This document shows, one piece after another, positions 25,564 to 36,139 of a stretch of DNA of 64,000 nt. The notes beneath the pieces are model-generated. The model saw nothing but the letters and a program-made list of their open reading frames with translations, was not told the DNA's origin and searched no databases. The translations under genes and the position numbers were made by a program. Numbering within the stretch: the first letter of the stretch is position 1; each line of letters starts with the position of its first letter. The stretch is taken from assembly GCA_021234155.1 (NCBI GenBank), contig JAJEKV010000061.1, positions 124,001 to 188,000 of the forward strand, given 5' to 3'. Source of the DNA: Isoetes taiwanensis (Eukaryota; Streptophyta; Lycopodiopsida; Isoetales; Isoetaceae).

Positions 25564-26457
25564 CTGCCGAAAAAAGAAGGAAGGTTTAAATGGCAAAGCA
25601 AGTAAATACTTGGGGCAGTCTTCTACCTAAGGTCGGATTTGCAGAGGAAAGCCCACAACAACCTCGTTATCCCCCGGATCTTGAGTGGTTCGCTATGCCC
25701 TCACTGTACGTTTGGTGCAACCAAAGGACCCAAATCTAAAACCAATAAATATGCACAATACAGAAAACACAAGAAGAAACTGGCATGAAAATAAAACAGC
25801 AGATTGTGATGATGGACCTTGTTTTAGCAGCCACATACAGGAAAATGCAAGACATGCCCTTAAGCCAACCAAAAGGATCTGAGCCTCCTACAAACTGCAA
25901 AATAGTTCTGCTTGCAATAAGAACTATTGTGATGCGGACAACTTGGCCAAAATACCGCAGAACACAAATCTTTTTTTACTCGCCAAGATCAAAAGTGAAG
26001 CTTGTTCCGCCATTAGCAATAACAAAATTAACCTTCACACCTGTTTTCAAATTAGACTCAGAGTAATCCACTCGTAGCCAACTACCAAGGATAACCTGTA
26101 GCTTTCTACCCCGCCGATCCGCTTAGGAAAACGACCGCCAAGAGAGAGAAGAAGAACATCATAAGAAACATATCAAAATCTCGTGAGAAAAAGCTTGAAG
26201 CAAGACCTCCAACACAACGCTTTGACGTGAAAAGCTTTTACCTTTAAAGAAGAAGCTTGAACGATCTCACAAAAATTTCAAGGATTCTTAGTGAAACTCT
26301 TTACACAATGGAATAAACTCTTACATCGGCCATTCATCCCCATCGAGTAAAGGGAAAACCCAAATCTGAAGCACAATGCAGCAATCTAGATAAAATCCCA
26401 CTTTACAAAAGCCATTTTTATGCGTAACACTTACATTGGTGGTTCTAGGAGGACTCA

Positions 26458-26702
26458 ATCGATCAGACAGGCCAAGGGTCGTTACATTCTTGCGCAGAGA
26501 TGCTCCAGCTCCTCGTAAAACCCAACCGCCTAGCCCAAGCAAAGATTGAATGCACAGTCGAAAAGCAAAAAGGATTATTATGTGAAACTTACCCAAGCAA
26601 AGATCGCAGGAAGCGAAGCATGGAGCACAAATGAAGACCGCTTTCAAGGAAATAGTCCATCTCTCGCAGCTTGCCCAATATTGAAGCGGGTGATCGATGC
26701 AT
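26458..26702 (-). pseudogene. Two exon-like segments, unrecognised
   Basis: The first segment (26702-26593, minus) begins with ATG and reads MHRSPASILGKLREMDYFLE and then SGLHLCSMLRFLRSLLG up to a G|GTAAGT donor. The next (about 26520-26435) contains GASLRKNVTTLGLSDRLSPP up to an AAT|GTAAGT donor. Good splice sites and protein-like composition suggest captured exons reading from the B end. The family is not recognised. Confidence 0.35.
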
Positions 26703-26929
26703 TGCAAGTCAAGGGATTTGGCGATGAACTCCGAACGCTTCTTCCACAAACGAAAGAAAAAAAAAGTAACTAAAGAACCCCAACAAAATATATGAGCCTT
26801 GACTTTTGCTACTGCTGACCTCAAAATGCACAGCTCAAAGTGCCTTGAAGCAAAGGCGGAATGCCGAAGATGCAATTTCGGCAGATAGACGGTGCATTGC
26901 CACCGTAAATGTGTTAGCAAAAAATGTGC

Positions 26930-27334
26930 ATTGCCACCTCATCATTAGCTTATGGGACACGAAAATTTGGCACGCCACCATTAAAACCTTTGGGATAAAT
27001 TAGGGAAACAACGTATAACATGTCGCCACTTCTTAGGATAGCATTAATTTCATAGACCTTTGTATGAACGGCCAAGATCAAACTCCTAAATCCAAGGGCC
27101 TAGATCAAAAGCCCCAAATAAGGGGCCATTTATGGTGGCATTTAGTATCATTAATTTTTTTATGGATGGCCTAGATCAAATCCCTAAATCCGATGGTCCA
27201 GACTAAAAGCCCCAAATTAGGGGGGTGCTTGGGGTGGTTTGGCATGTTTTCATCTCAACCGTTGATCTCAAAAAATGGACGGCTGCGACGGCGACACCAA
27301 AATCTCTACTTATAAGGAGGTGCTTATATAATTG
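26930..27334 (-). repeat. B-type 5-prime terminus (reverse)
   Basis: It contains TGCCACCTCA, two AAAAGCCCCAAATAAGGGG-type blocks (about 27110 and 27207) preceded by (A/C)GG(C/T)C(T/C)AGA, GGCGACACCAAAATCTCTAC, and CTTATAAGGAGGTGCTTATA plus TAATTG. It is the best-preserved partner of the B end at 978-1180. Confidence 0.75.
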
Positions 27335-27368
27335 TATATATATAACTGATATATATGTATATATATAT
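27335..27368. repeat. Short (TA)n junction tract 5
   Basis: TATATATATAACTGATATAT plus ATGTATATATATAT joins a B end on the left to a C-type end on the right. Confidence 0.85.
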
Positions 27369-27448
27369 ACAAGAATTTAATACGTCCTACGGTGCATGTT
27401 CTTACGGAGCAAGTTCCAATTTTAGCATGTTTAGAAGGTTCTATGTTC

Positions 27449-28020
27449 TAGAACCCCCACCCAAAAACCAGAATGCTTATTCTCATCTGGATAGCTTCTT
27501 TATATACTGAACCCCCACCCAAAAACCAGAATGCTTATTCTCATCTGGATAGCTTCTTTATATACTGAAAAAGAGGCTATTTTTTTGCATCTATGCATGT
27601 GGGATATATGTGCAAACCCTAAATTCTAGAATAGTTTTTTCTAGAATAAGGTTCAAATTTCGTAACTTTTTTTTATTGTTCTAGAAGGTTCTATATTCTA
27701 GAATAGGTTCTTGTACAATAAGGTTCAAATTTCGTAACTTTTTTTTTTTACTTTTTACAAAATTTTACAACTTCTTTTTTATTGTTCTAGAAGGTTCTAT
27801 GTTCCAGAACCCCCCCTGAACTTTCCAGTACATTCCATAATTTTTGGAACATCCTAGATCTTCCTAGAGCATTCTAGAACTCCAATCTAGAATTTTCTAG
27901 CCAAAAACCAGAATGCTTATTCCCATCTGGATGGCCTCTTTATATACTGAAAAAAGGCTCTTTTTTGCATCTATGCATGTGGGATATATGTGCAAACCCT
28001 AAATTCTAGAACCATCCTAG
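27449..28020. repeat. Duplications of the AAAAACCAGAATGC block
   Basis: GAACCCCCACCCAAAAACCA GAATGCTTATTC through CTTTATATACTG occurs twice in tandem (27449-27508, 27509-27568). A third copy begins at about 27899, and its continuation (GCATCTATGCATGTGGGATA through AACCCTAAATTCTAGA) repeats 27588-27630. TTCTAGAAC and AGAAGGTTCTA words surround them. Confidence 0.85.
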
Positions 28021-28083
28021 ATATTCTAGAATTATTAGGGTTGGAGGTAACCTTAACAAGAAAAAAGCACACTTATATTCCTA

Positions 28084-28185
28084 AATGGAAGTGTGGAAAG
28101 TTGGTTAAGGGGTTCCCCCCAAACCCCCCTTGTGGGGGTGAAGGGGTCAGGGGTTCAATTCCCTCCTAACGCAAAAAAATTTTGG
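28084..28185 (+). repeat. tRNA-derived SINE head
   Basis: An A-box-like AGTTGGTTAAGGGG (about 28099) and a B-box GGGTTCAATTCC (about 28151) are separated by a C/G-homopolymer-rich insert, then AAAAAAATTTTGGG. The second copy at 44025-44105 has the same organisation (A box, G-rich middle, B box, AAAAAATTTT). This is not a tRNA gene: no acceptor stem or anticodon arm can be folded with confidence. Confidence 0.55.
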
Positions 28186-28359
28186 GTAAAAGTTGGGAGA
28201 TCCCCAAACAAATGGACTGGTCGAGATGGGCCGAGGAGGGCCGCCAGGAAACTTCTAGAAGCCACCAGATCCGACGGACGAGATTGCAAGGGAGTAAACC
28301 GACGGCCAAGATCTGAGGGGGGTGAATATAAAGAAGCTTCCGGAAGCCACTCCTAATAA

Positions 28360-28424
28360 TTATATATATATACTGATATATACTGATATACTGATATATA
28401 TATATATAATATATATATATATAT
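28360..28424. repeat. (TA)n junction tract 6 with CTGATATA interruptions
   Basis: A TA tract interrupted by three CTGATATA words. Left flank is a diverged B-like end, right flank an A end (ACAAGTTTTTGTACTA). Confidence 0.85.
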
Positions 28425-28429
28425 ACAAG

Positions 28430-31400
28430 TTTTTGTACTATCAAATGGTCTATCAACTGTGGTTTATAAACATCTGGGCATAAAATTCGAGTTATGAATA
28501 GAGTGTGAAAGTTCTCTAACGTAGAAAGTTTCCTAAATGATAGATTTTTTTTATCAATCAAAACCCTTAAACCATCAAAATGGTTTAGAGGTGTATTGCG
28601 TGCAAAATGGCTTGTTGTCCCTCAAATTTGGTAGCAAGAATATTAGCTGTTCCTAGCAATCGTCTCCAACAGTCCTAGACATTTGAAGAAAGGTGACAAT
28701 TTTATCGAGTCTTATGAAGATTTCATGTAAATTTTGGCGTTCCTTCTATGTGCAGTTATAATGTACACAGAAATCCACTAACTTATTGTTGTCATGGGGT
28801 GAATTCATTAGTGTATTTAATCCACATCCTATTTGAGATTTTGCTTTCTCAATTACCTCAATTGTCTTATCTTACAAAAGGGAGTATGTTCAATCACCAT
28901 CTTGGAGATTCCACTAAACACTAATTATGTCATGCCTTAGCCAGTTAGAAGATCCTTTTGAACTCTACATGGCCAATAACCCTATACTTTTGTCCCAAAG
29001 AAAAATATGGCCACGTTGCAATTGATTTTTAAGTAGCCCATTTCTGTATGGAAAATATTCTTGGTTTCTTCCTCCAAAAATAAAATAAAATTTATTGTAT
29101 ATGACTAATAGCAAACGTTCTCAAATGAGTATGTGGAAGGCTTAACAGTGAATATCTTTGAAGGAATACCTCTAAGCCTGGCAAAGAAATAAGTGATATA
29201 TATCTTTGTGAGAGTATAGTCAGACAAAGTTTTGAAATTACCATATATTAACCCATTTCTCTTATTAGCAAATTCCTCCACTTTATAATGTTAAGAACAT
29301 CTACACTAGAAAATAATATCGCTATTAGTTTTTAAACCATTTAATCATTACATTTTTTAAACCACTTATCTGGCACCAAATTCATTCAGATGCTTGACAA
29401 ATAATGCTTGATTTAAAAGGCTTAATTTATCCTTTTTTTTCTTTGTTTTTTCCCATGAAGATGGATTGTGAGTGTTTTATGTGGATTGTTATGCTACGTC
29501 GAGTTGAGAAATGAAAGAATAAGAATTGCGAGTGGTCATATTATGAGCTAAGAATCTAAACAAGTAATAAAATTTTACTACCACCAAATAAATTATGAAA
29601 ATGTGTTTATTTTGACACGCAATAAAAAGTCACATTTTGTTGAAGCCTTGAGCAAAATGATATAGGATTCAGCATCTCTTTCGACATCTTGTAGTCTTGC
29701 TAAATACAATTGCTTAGCACAAAGGACATCCAAGCACATTCTGGTGGACTTGTTAAATACAATCGCTTGGCATAAAAGACATCTAGACACATTTTACTAC
29801 ATGTGGGAGAACAGAAGTATCAGGCAGTGGCAAGGCCTAAATACGCTACTTAAAGGTTTCTAACGGATACTGCTCCTCATGAATCTGACTTTTCACATAA
29901 ACATGCAACAAGTATATACAACAGTTAAAAGTCTACCATAGAAATGGTATTTTGATGTTTATTTCTAAGTGCAAGCCCACGTATATTATATTATCAACTT
30001 TCAGTTGCATGTCAAAAAATAGAGTCTATCTGCACATTAAACGGACAATGAAACAACCTACATGAATGATGTAGAGTACTTAAGTGCTCACTAGAACTTG
30101 TGGCAATAGCCATGCAGCCAGAAAGCGAAGCAAATTTGTCCAACTTCAATAAATATTCAGACTTGTTTAAATTTACTATAAACGTATGACATGTGTCATG
30201 AATTCCTTCTTCAGTGGCACTATCTTCTGGAGGCCCACCAATTCGAGAAGCTATCGTGCTCAAGGGCTACTAATATTTGATAGGTCTTCTATGGCATCGT
30301 CTGCAGATAAGGCCATTTTCTTTGGTATTTTGAATTGGAAAAACAGTGGTAAAAAAGAGAACAAACAACATCTGCATTTACACCTGATGCAACATGTACA
30401 TTTTTATGTAAAAAGCATCTATAAAATATTCCTCATTGCAAGTTAAAACGGAGACGCTACATGCATGCACATGCTGCTAACATTCACCATGTTTGCTTGG
30501 CTTTTGCAGTATGATATAGACAACTATAGCTTGAAATTGGTGTTGATCTGGCAAAATACATGAGGGCCCCAAGAACTCTCATCCAATCTAGCAAACTCTT
30601 TCAAAGGTATGGCTGTTCAAGACTGTGTAAATTTGTATGAAGTAAAGACACCGGCAGCAACAAATAGAACATCTGTATGGGAACTCCACTACGCATCTAC
30701 TCAAAAAAGCAAGGCAAAGCAAGAGGGCCCTAAATCTCCAGATCAAGCACACGCTCTAATTGTGGCACACAATCTGCACATGCCTTGTTGAAACACAGTT
30801 CTCATGTAGCGCCTTCCAATAGCCCTTATAGTGCGAAATTGAACTAGACAAATTGGCATTCCTCATGTGGCATGACCCGTTTAATATTTTCTCCTTGCAC
30901 ATTCTACATTAATTCTGCAGAATCTTCTCGAACTACTAAGTAAACACATAAACAGAAACTACTATGCTAATAATGAGTAATTAAAGCACGATGAAGAGTG
31001 TCCTGACCTGGACACACTAAGGTAACCCTGAGCTTGATGTTATATATGCAGGATGGCATTTATGCCAGAGCTGGTTGTGCCATAAATCAAAGAAAAAAAC
31101 ATCCAACATGGAAGGACTCACCTGAAGACAAAGCACCAAAAGTGTACCAGAAGTGGAACTAAGCGAACCTGGGCAAAACAAAATGTCCAATATCATGTTA
31201 AAAATTATATTTGTTGCCAGATGAAGGTGGAGGTAAACTACATTCTTTTACATTCTGCAGATTCTAGATGTGAACAACAGGAAGTAGTCATCTTTTGTAA
31301 ACGTACATAGCAAGGTCAACCAATTAGTCTCACCAATGCGCAGTTATCTGGGCAGTTAACTGTTAGTAAATCAAATAGCTCCTGATTGGAGCTATACATG

Positions 31401-31475
31401 AAATATTTGAGCAGACAAATATCATGAGAACGGCATCCACCAAATAAATCTGGTTATGGTTCTATGACAACATAC
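28430..31475. other. Mostly unassigned stretch, with one local duplication
   Basis: At about 29680-29800 a block of roughly 65 bp (TAAATACAATTGCTTAGCAC then AAAGGACATCCAAGCACATT) is repeated (TAAATACAATCGCTTGGCAT, AAAAGACATCTAGACACATT). At 31130-31172 (minus) a 43-base segment is flanked by CCCAG acceptor and CAG|GTGAGT donor, perhaps a further small exon. Otherwise only short frames are present. Confidence 0.4.
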
Positions 31476-32341
31476 CCATAACTCTTTGATTTAAAGCCCA
31501 TTTGCTTACAGAAATCATGAACTACTGTCCGGTCATGGTTGCTTAATCCGGCTTCAAATGTCATCTCTGCAAATGATCAATTGCTGTAAATGTAAGAGTA
31601 ATGCCAATATGCTGTTGCAATCAGAATCTAGTCTATGGTGTTGACAGAAATTTCATTGAAATAACCTGTTCAGTATTTTCTCTTCTCCATGTAAATGAAA
31701 CAAATAAGAAATGTCGTTACATTCTTCAGGACTATCACGGACAGAATTTTTGAAGCCTCTCCATCAGGTCGATGCGATCGGCCTCAGAAACGGGGCGCAA
31801 GCCTGGAGCCATTCCACCTCGGCCCCAATCTATAAAAGGGATATGTATAGACCTGTGCATTGCATATGAAACAAACGAAGAGGGATTAAAGGGAGGATCA
31901 ATTACAAAGCAAATGAAGAAAATGAAAATGGAAGATCAAATATGAACTTACAAAGATGATCCAAGGGAAAAGATGTTGCCAACTGTGTGCTGTTGATCAA
32001 CGCATCTGCCTTCACCATTTGCTAAAAATCCGCTGCTTCCTGCATATTTTTTACAGCTCTAAGATGATCAGGAAGAGATAAGATCAGCGGGAAGACAACT
32101 CCAGAAATTTTATAGGCAGTGGCATGCATATGTAAGTTCGTTGAGACCTCAATCCACAACAAGGCCTTGGATATCTTGCAAGTCCGGCCTGAGATAAGAA
32201 TGGTGGCTTTAAAGCCCCCGCTTAATCAGAGAACCCTTAGTGAGCAATACGTTTCCACCTTCACAAAATCGAACGATTAACTGTTAGTAAATCAAATAGG
32301 TCCTGATTGGAGCTATACATGAAATATTTGAGCAGACAAAC
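31360..32341. repeat. Direct repeat pair of about 64 bp bracketing the R3H exons
   Basis: TTAACTGTTAGTAAATCAAA TAG(C/G)TCCTGATTGGAGC TATACATGAAATATTTGAGC AGACAAA occurs at about 31360-31425 and again at 32277-32341, with one mismatch visible. The right copy begins exactly where recognisable GLDP sequence stops, so it may mark a rearrangement breakpoint. Confidence 0.85.
31476..31852 (-). pseudogene. R3H-domain fragment (DExH helicase-type), two exons
   Basis: The exon at 31566-31476 (TTTGCAG acceptor, TATGG|GTATGT donor) reads MTFEAGLSNHDRTVVHDFCK then QMGFKSKSYG. That is the R3H signature, in which the R..VH pair contacts single-stranded nucleic acid and the KMG.KSKS.G tail follows. An upstream exon at 31852-31666 reads MAPGLRPVSEADRIDLMERL QKF, then DSPEEC one base out of frame. 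Known: this N-terminal arrangement is typical of plant DExH-box RNA helicases with R3H domains. Only the N-terminal part is present, no helicase motifs follow, and the one-base frame break and unresolved phase across the 99-base intron point to a decayed fragment. Another R3H protein remains possible. Confidence 0.6.
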
Positions 32342-32346
32342 TCTTG

Positions 32347-32592
32347 TCTTCTAGCAAATGTATCAGTGGGCTTAAGGGCGTCAACGGAAATGCTTCTTGC
32401 TCCCCAGGGTAATAAAAGCGGGCTAATGCCTCTAATAGAAGACAAAGAAGCGGGCAACATAGCCGAATCCGTTACCTGGAGATAAGAGGCAGAGCTTGCT
32501 TTGGAAAAAGAATGAATACGACGATATGCCCTCCGCTGCTGCTGCAAACGGCGAGCTATGGATCTGGCAACAGAAACTACTGCCTGCTCCAT
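32347..32592 (-). pseudogene. GLDP: Glycine decarboxylase P-protein, first-exon fragment
   Basis: From ATG at 32592 the minus strand reads MEQAVVSVARSIARRLQQQR, an Arg- and Ser-rich, acid-poor mitochondrial presequence. Then comes ARSISVDALKPTDTFARR, which matches the conserved start of mature plant P protein ((S)VEALKPSDTFPRRHNSAT). Known: the P protein is the PLP-dependent decarboxylase of the mitochondrial glycine cleavage complex in photorespiration. The match stops after FARR, just where the downstream direct repeat begins, so the HNSAT continuation and all catalytic domains are absent. The sequence upstream to 32870 is probably the gene's own 5-prime UTR or promoter. The reading frame itself is unbroken. 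Confidence 0.7.
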
Positions 32593-32879
32593 GGATTTGA
32601 ACCGCAAAGAAACCAGATTCTAGATCTGATACAAAAAATTCGCAGCACCGGATCAATGCGCCCTTGTTTGGAATCCGAGCGCAGGCTGATCCGTCGATCC
32701 AATCCTGGATTGGAATGAATAAAACCAACCCGGTTCCAGAATTTTCGATATGGTTTCTCCTAATGCCTTTAGCCACGTCTTCAAAGCTTTTGAGATGCCA
32801 CCTCATCAAGTGGTATAGATATTTTGTGGAAATAAGGAAGCATCTTCCTTGTAGAAGGCTTGTAGAAGGCTAAGATTGA

Positions 32880-33273
32880 CGCTATTCATAGGCCCCATGG
32901 TCTGAATAAAAGCCCCAATTAAGGGTGCTGCTATCTATCTATCTATCTATCTTTAAGGGTCATTAATTTCTGCTGCCACCTCATTGAATAGCATTTATTG
33001 CATTTAATATATGTGGCTAAATCTTAGCCATTGATCCAGCACATTCAACGGTCTAGATCAAAAGCCCCAATTAAGGGGGCTGCTGGGCTTGATTGACGTG
33101 GCTTTGTGTGGGCCATCGATCTTAAAGAACGGTCAAGAAGGCGACACCACACTGTAAGGGGGGTGCTTGTGATGAATTGAGGTGGTTTTCGGCCAGACCG
33201 TCGATCTCAAATGCAGACCGTCGAAATGGCGACACCTCGGCGTCTATGTATAAGGGGGCAGCTTATATAATTG
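32880..33273 (-). repeat. B-type 5-prime terminus (reverse)
   Basis: It includes TGCCACCTCA (about 32970), AAAAGCCCCAATTAAGGG blocks (about 32907 and 33058), two GGCGACACC words, GACCGTCGATCTCAAA, and ATAAGGGGGCAGCTTATATA plus ATTG. A small CTAT tetranucleotide tract (TATCTATCTATCTATCTATC) sits at about 32931-32951. Confidence 0.75.
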
Positions 33274-33291
33274 TATATATATAACAGATAT
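33274..33291. repeat. Short (TA)n junction tract 7
   Basis: TATATATATAACAGATAT joins a B end to a D-type end. Confidence 0.75.
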
Positions 33292-33420
33292 ACTTTCCTT
33301 TGCCTAGGGTCTAATCTAGCCAAGTCCATACTCGTAACTTGGTCACTTAACCGAAGCTAGAGAAATTCTGTCCTGGCACTACCCAGGCCCTAAACCAAAT
33401 GAGTCCAACAAGAATACTAA
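33292..33420 (-). repeat. D-type structured terminus
   Basis: It shares with 59943-60060 the blocks TAGGGTCTAATCTAGC, AACTTGGTC, ACCGAAGCTAGAGA and TCCTGGCACTACCCAGGCCC. Read on the minus strand it forms CCTGG-GTAGTG-CCAGG and GGT(T/C)-AAG(T/A)-GACC hairpins; the second keeps pairing through a C-to-T change (G-U wobble). It is probably the 3-prime tail of a retroelement or a module end. Confidence 0.55.
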
Positions 33421-34020
33421 ATAATCAATATTAGATGAAACGTTCATTACTTTCACATTCAAGGGCTACCTAGTAGAGGGCTGATTTCTCAAGCCCCAAA
33501 ACTATGTGTCCTTAATGAAAATCACATAAGCGATTCTTAAGCATATCTCAACACTTAACATTTAGGGATATTTAGTCGAGGGCTGATTTCTCAAGCCCCA
33601 AAACTATGCATCCTTAATGAAAAGTAGTTGAGACAAATTCTAAAGCATACGTACAAAGTAGAGAGCAAATTGCAAAGTAGACTTTTCTTGAAAGTGTATA
33701 GTATAAACAATAACTTGTAAAACGATAGCATACATCTGGTTACATTTTTTCAGTAATTCCATAACCTTCCATGTTAACGCCAACCCGGTAGCAAAAAGCA
33801 GACAATTGGAGGAGAGAACCCGTACTGCTTGACCAATCATGCAAGCGTTAGCGATAATCCCCAGACGATAAGGGCCAAAAGGTACATTGGGTCTCTCAGT
33901 TTATGACTGATCACCAATTGTATCCTTTTGCCCTGGGAAAACACTAACAACAAAGAGAAATAGAATTATAACTTGAGAATTTTCCAAATCCAAATAGTTG
34001 CAGTAGGATTTGCCATACAT
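33421..34020. repeat. Stretch with a 70-bp direct repeat
   Basis: GAGGGCTGATTTCTCAAGCC CCAAAACTATG(T/C)(G/A)TCCTTAATGAAAA occurs at about 33476-33525 and 33563-33622. The rest is unassigned. The CACTA insertion site follows. Confidence 0.75.
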
Positions 34021-34089
34021 CACTACCACCCCAATTCTGGGACCACACCTAAAAACAACAGTAACAAAAAGACCACATGTCGTTGTTCC

Positions 34090-34980
34090 AAAAAATCTAC
34101 ATGTGGTTATGTGGAGGTGTGGTTTATTAAGGAGGCGGTGTAGTTTTTTTTATGGAGCTATATTTTTTTTTTTTTTTAAAGGTGTGGTCTTTTTTTGAGG
34201 TGTCGTTTTTTTAAAAGAAGTGTTGCTTATTTTTTTGAGAGGGTGTTGTTTTTAAGAAGGTGTTGTTTTTTGAGGTGTAGTTTATAACTAGGTGTAGTTT
34301 TTAAGTGGTCGTTTTTTATGGAAGTATAGTTTTTTGAAGTGTGGTTTATAAGGAGGTATAGTTTTTAAGTGGTTGTTTTTTAAGGAAGTATAGTTTTCTG
34401 AAGTGGTGTGATTTTTTGAATAGGAGGTGTTGTTTTTGAGGTGTCGTTTATAAGTGGGTGTAGTTTTTAAATAAATTGTTTTTTTAAAGAAGTATGGTTT
34501 TGAAGTGTGGTTTATAAGAGGGTGTAGTTTTAAGTGGGCTTTTTAAGGAAGTATGGTTTTGAAGTGGTATGATTTTTTAATCGAGGTGTTGTTTTTTGAG
34601 GTGTCGTTTATAAGTGGGTGTAGTTTTTAAATAGTTGTTTTTAAAGAAGTATGGTTTTTGAAGTGTGGTTTTATAAGCGGGTGTAGTTTTAAGTGGTCGC
34701 ATTTTTTTTAATGAAGTATGGTTTTCCGAAGTGGTGTAGTTTATAACTAGATGTAGTGTTTAAGAAGCTATTTTAAGGAAATATGATTTTTTTGTATGGT
34801 TTATACAACTAGGTATAGTTTTACGTAGCTATTTTTAAAGTAAGTATGGTTTTTTTGAGGTGTGGTTTTTAAGTAGGTGTAGTTTTTAAGTGGTGTTTTT
34901 ACAGTGTGGTTTTCCTCTGGTGGCGTAGTTTTTACGCAGCCTATTTTTAAGGAAGTATGGTTTTTGAGGCTATTTCTTTA
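34090..34980. repeat. Left subterminal repeat array (T/G-rich)
   Basis: Degenerate units of GTGTGGTTTATAAG, GGTGTAGTTTTTAAGTGGT and AAGTATGGTTTTTGAAG repeat over about 900 bp. Subterminal arrays are the transposase-binding regions in CACTA elements (known). The complementary strand resembles the right array. Confidence 0.8.
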
Positions 34981-35080
34981 AGCAAAGCACCACCACCGGA
35001 ATATTGTTTGTTGCTCAACTTTGGGAATGTATTGTATTGTTTTACATTCGTGAAAAATAACTTCAATGGTTAGATCCAAC

Positions 35081-35450
35081 CACTACAAGAGAATGAGCAT
35101 TTTTTGTCGAAAAATCGCCGACCGTTTAGAGAGATTTTTGCCCGATATACTGGTCGATTTAACGCATCGACGATTACTATTTTGATGCTTTTCCCGACGA
35201 TACTACATCGGACATATCGCCACATAAATCGTCGTAAGCCTTCATCGTTGCCGGCCGAATTTGCGTCGAATTTCGCGTCGGGCCAGCCACGTCGAATTTT
35301 GCATCGAATTTGGCGTAAAAGCGTCGAATTTGCGTCCGGAATAATCGCCGAAAAATGCGCCGATATAACGCCGATATATCATCGATTTTTGCGTCGGACT
35401 ATTCGCCGATGATGTTGCATCGGACTAATCGCCGATGGTGCTTTTCGGGC
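35081..35450 (+). mobile_element. Second CACTA-like end with CpG-rich subterminal repeats
   Basis: CACTACAAGAGAATGAGCAT at 35081 matches the classic plant CACTA terminus (CACTACAAGAAAA). It is followed by about 330 bp dense in TCGCCGA, GTCGAATTT, CATCGGAC and CGATATA words. CpG is abundant against an AT-rich background. No matching right end (inverted TCTTGTAGTG) was found in the window, so this is a truncated nested element or one whose other end was lost. Confidence 0.6.
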
Positions 35451-36139
35451 GCTTATTACAATTTTAGTTATAACATTTGATTGAATAGTATATTTTAGAT
35501 GAAATTTGATGTTTCACAAAGCTCCTCGACCGCCTAATGATGTATTATTTAATTAAGCTTGATTTAGTTCGGAGGGAGGGGGAATTAATTTCCATCCCTA
35601 GCTAGTATTGTCCTTTATTGGTCCGCCGATGGGGCACATTCTCTGAGAATATGTTGGTTGGCAAGATTCGGCACCGGTGATTGAGTCGCAAGATGGGGTC
35701 AAATTGACCCCATTAAATAGGAACGCCACAACACCATGGCTTCATCAAGTATACAACACGGAGCATGTACATACAAAGAGCGTAAAAGCGGGCATAACTC
35801 AAACACAACATCCCAGAAAAACGAGAGGCCTGATTGATTTCTTCAACGGGCCTCAAATAGAACAAAGTTGACGACACAAAATAAGAGTTGGCTTACCGGT
35901 TCAAGCGTCAAACGCTTTTGAATGCCAATTTCTCTTTCTCTCTGGGCGCGCAGATGGGGTTTACCTGGTGTTTAAATGGGTTATGGGAAATACTCCAATT
36001 GTTATACATACTCTAATATGCTAATGGAAGGAAGCTAAACGGGATCAAACTCAAATGGTCCTGTTTTTGATGAAGGCAAGCTCTCATATAGATTCTGCAT
36101 TTTCCTTGCAAAGTTAGCATCTTCTTTCTTCAGAAGCCA
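35451..36139. other. Interior of CACTA element, unassigned
   Basis: A short frame at 35677-35871 is not recognised. No repeat or motif is evident. Confidence 0.35.

Larger units (their letters stand above)
27369..28359 (-). mobile_element. Small TA-bounded module with C end and SINE-like head
   Basis: The left end is ACAAGAATTTAATACGTCCT ACGGTGCATGTTC, the C-type terminus also seen at 42925 and 44464. The interior has TTCTAGAAC-rich words, a 60-bp tandem duplication, a repeated 110-bp block and a tRNA-like segment. The right end (CCGACGG, AGATCTGAGG, TAATAATTATATA) is B-like but diverged. It is a miniature version of the larger modules. Confidence 0.45.
28425..33273 (-). mobile_element. Candidate TA-bounded module carrying GLDP and R3H fragments
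   Basis: The left end is an A-type hairpin (TACAA-GTTT-TTGTA). The right end is a well-preserved B terminus (32890-33273). Reading from the B end on the minus strand come the first exon of a glycine decarboxylase P protein and then two exons of an R3H-domain protein. Two unrelated host genes in the same orientation behind the same end are the hallmark of a gene-capturing element (Pack-MULE or Helitron behaviour is the known analogy). No mobility enzyme is visible. Confidence 0.55.

Noticed and set aside
26321-26920. A 199-codon minus-strand frame as one gene
   Set aside because: It runs through plausible introns; good splice sites in other frames (26593-26702, about 26435-26520) explain the coding-like parts better.
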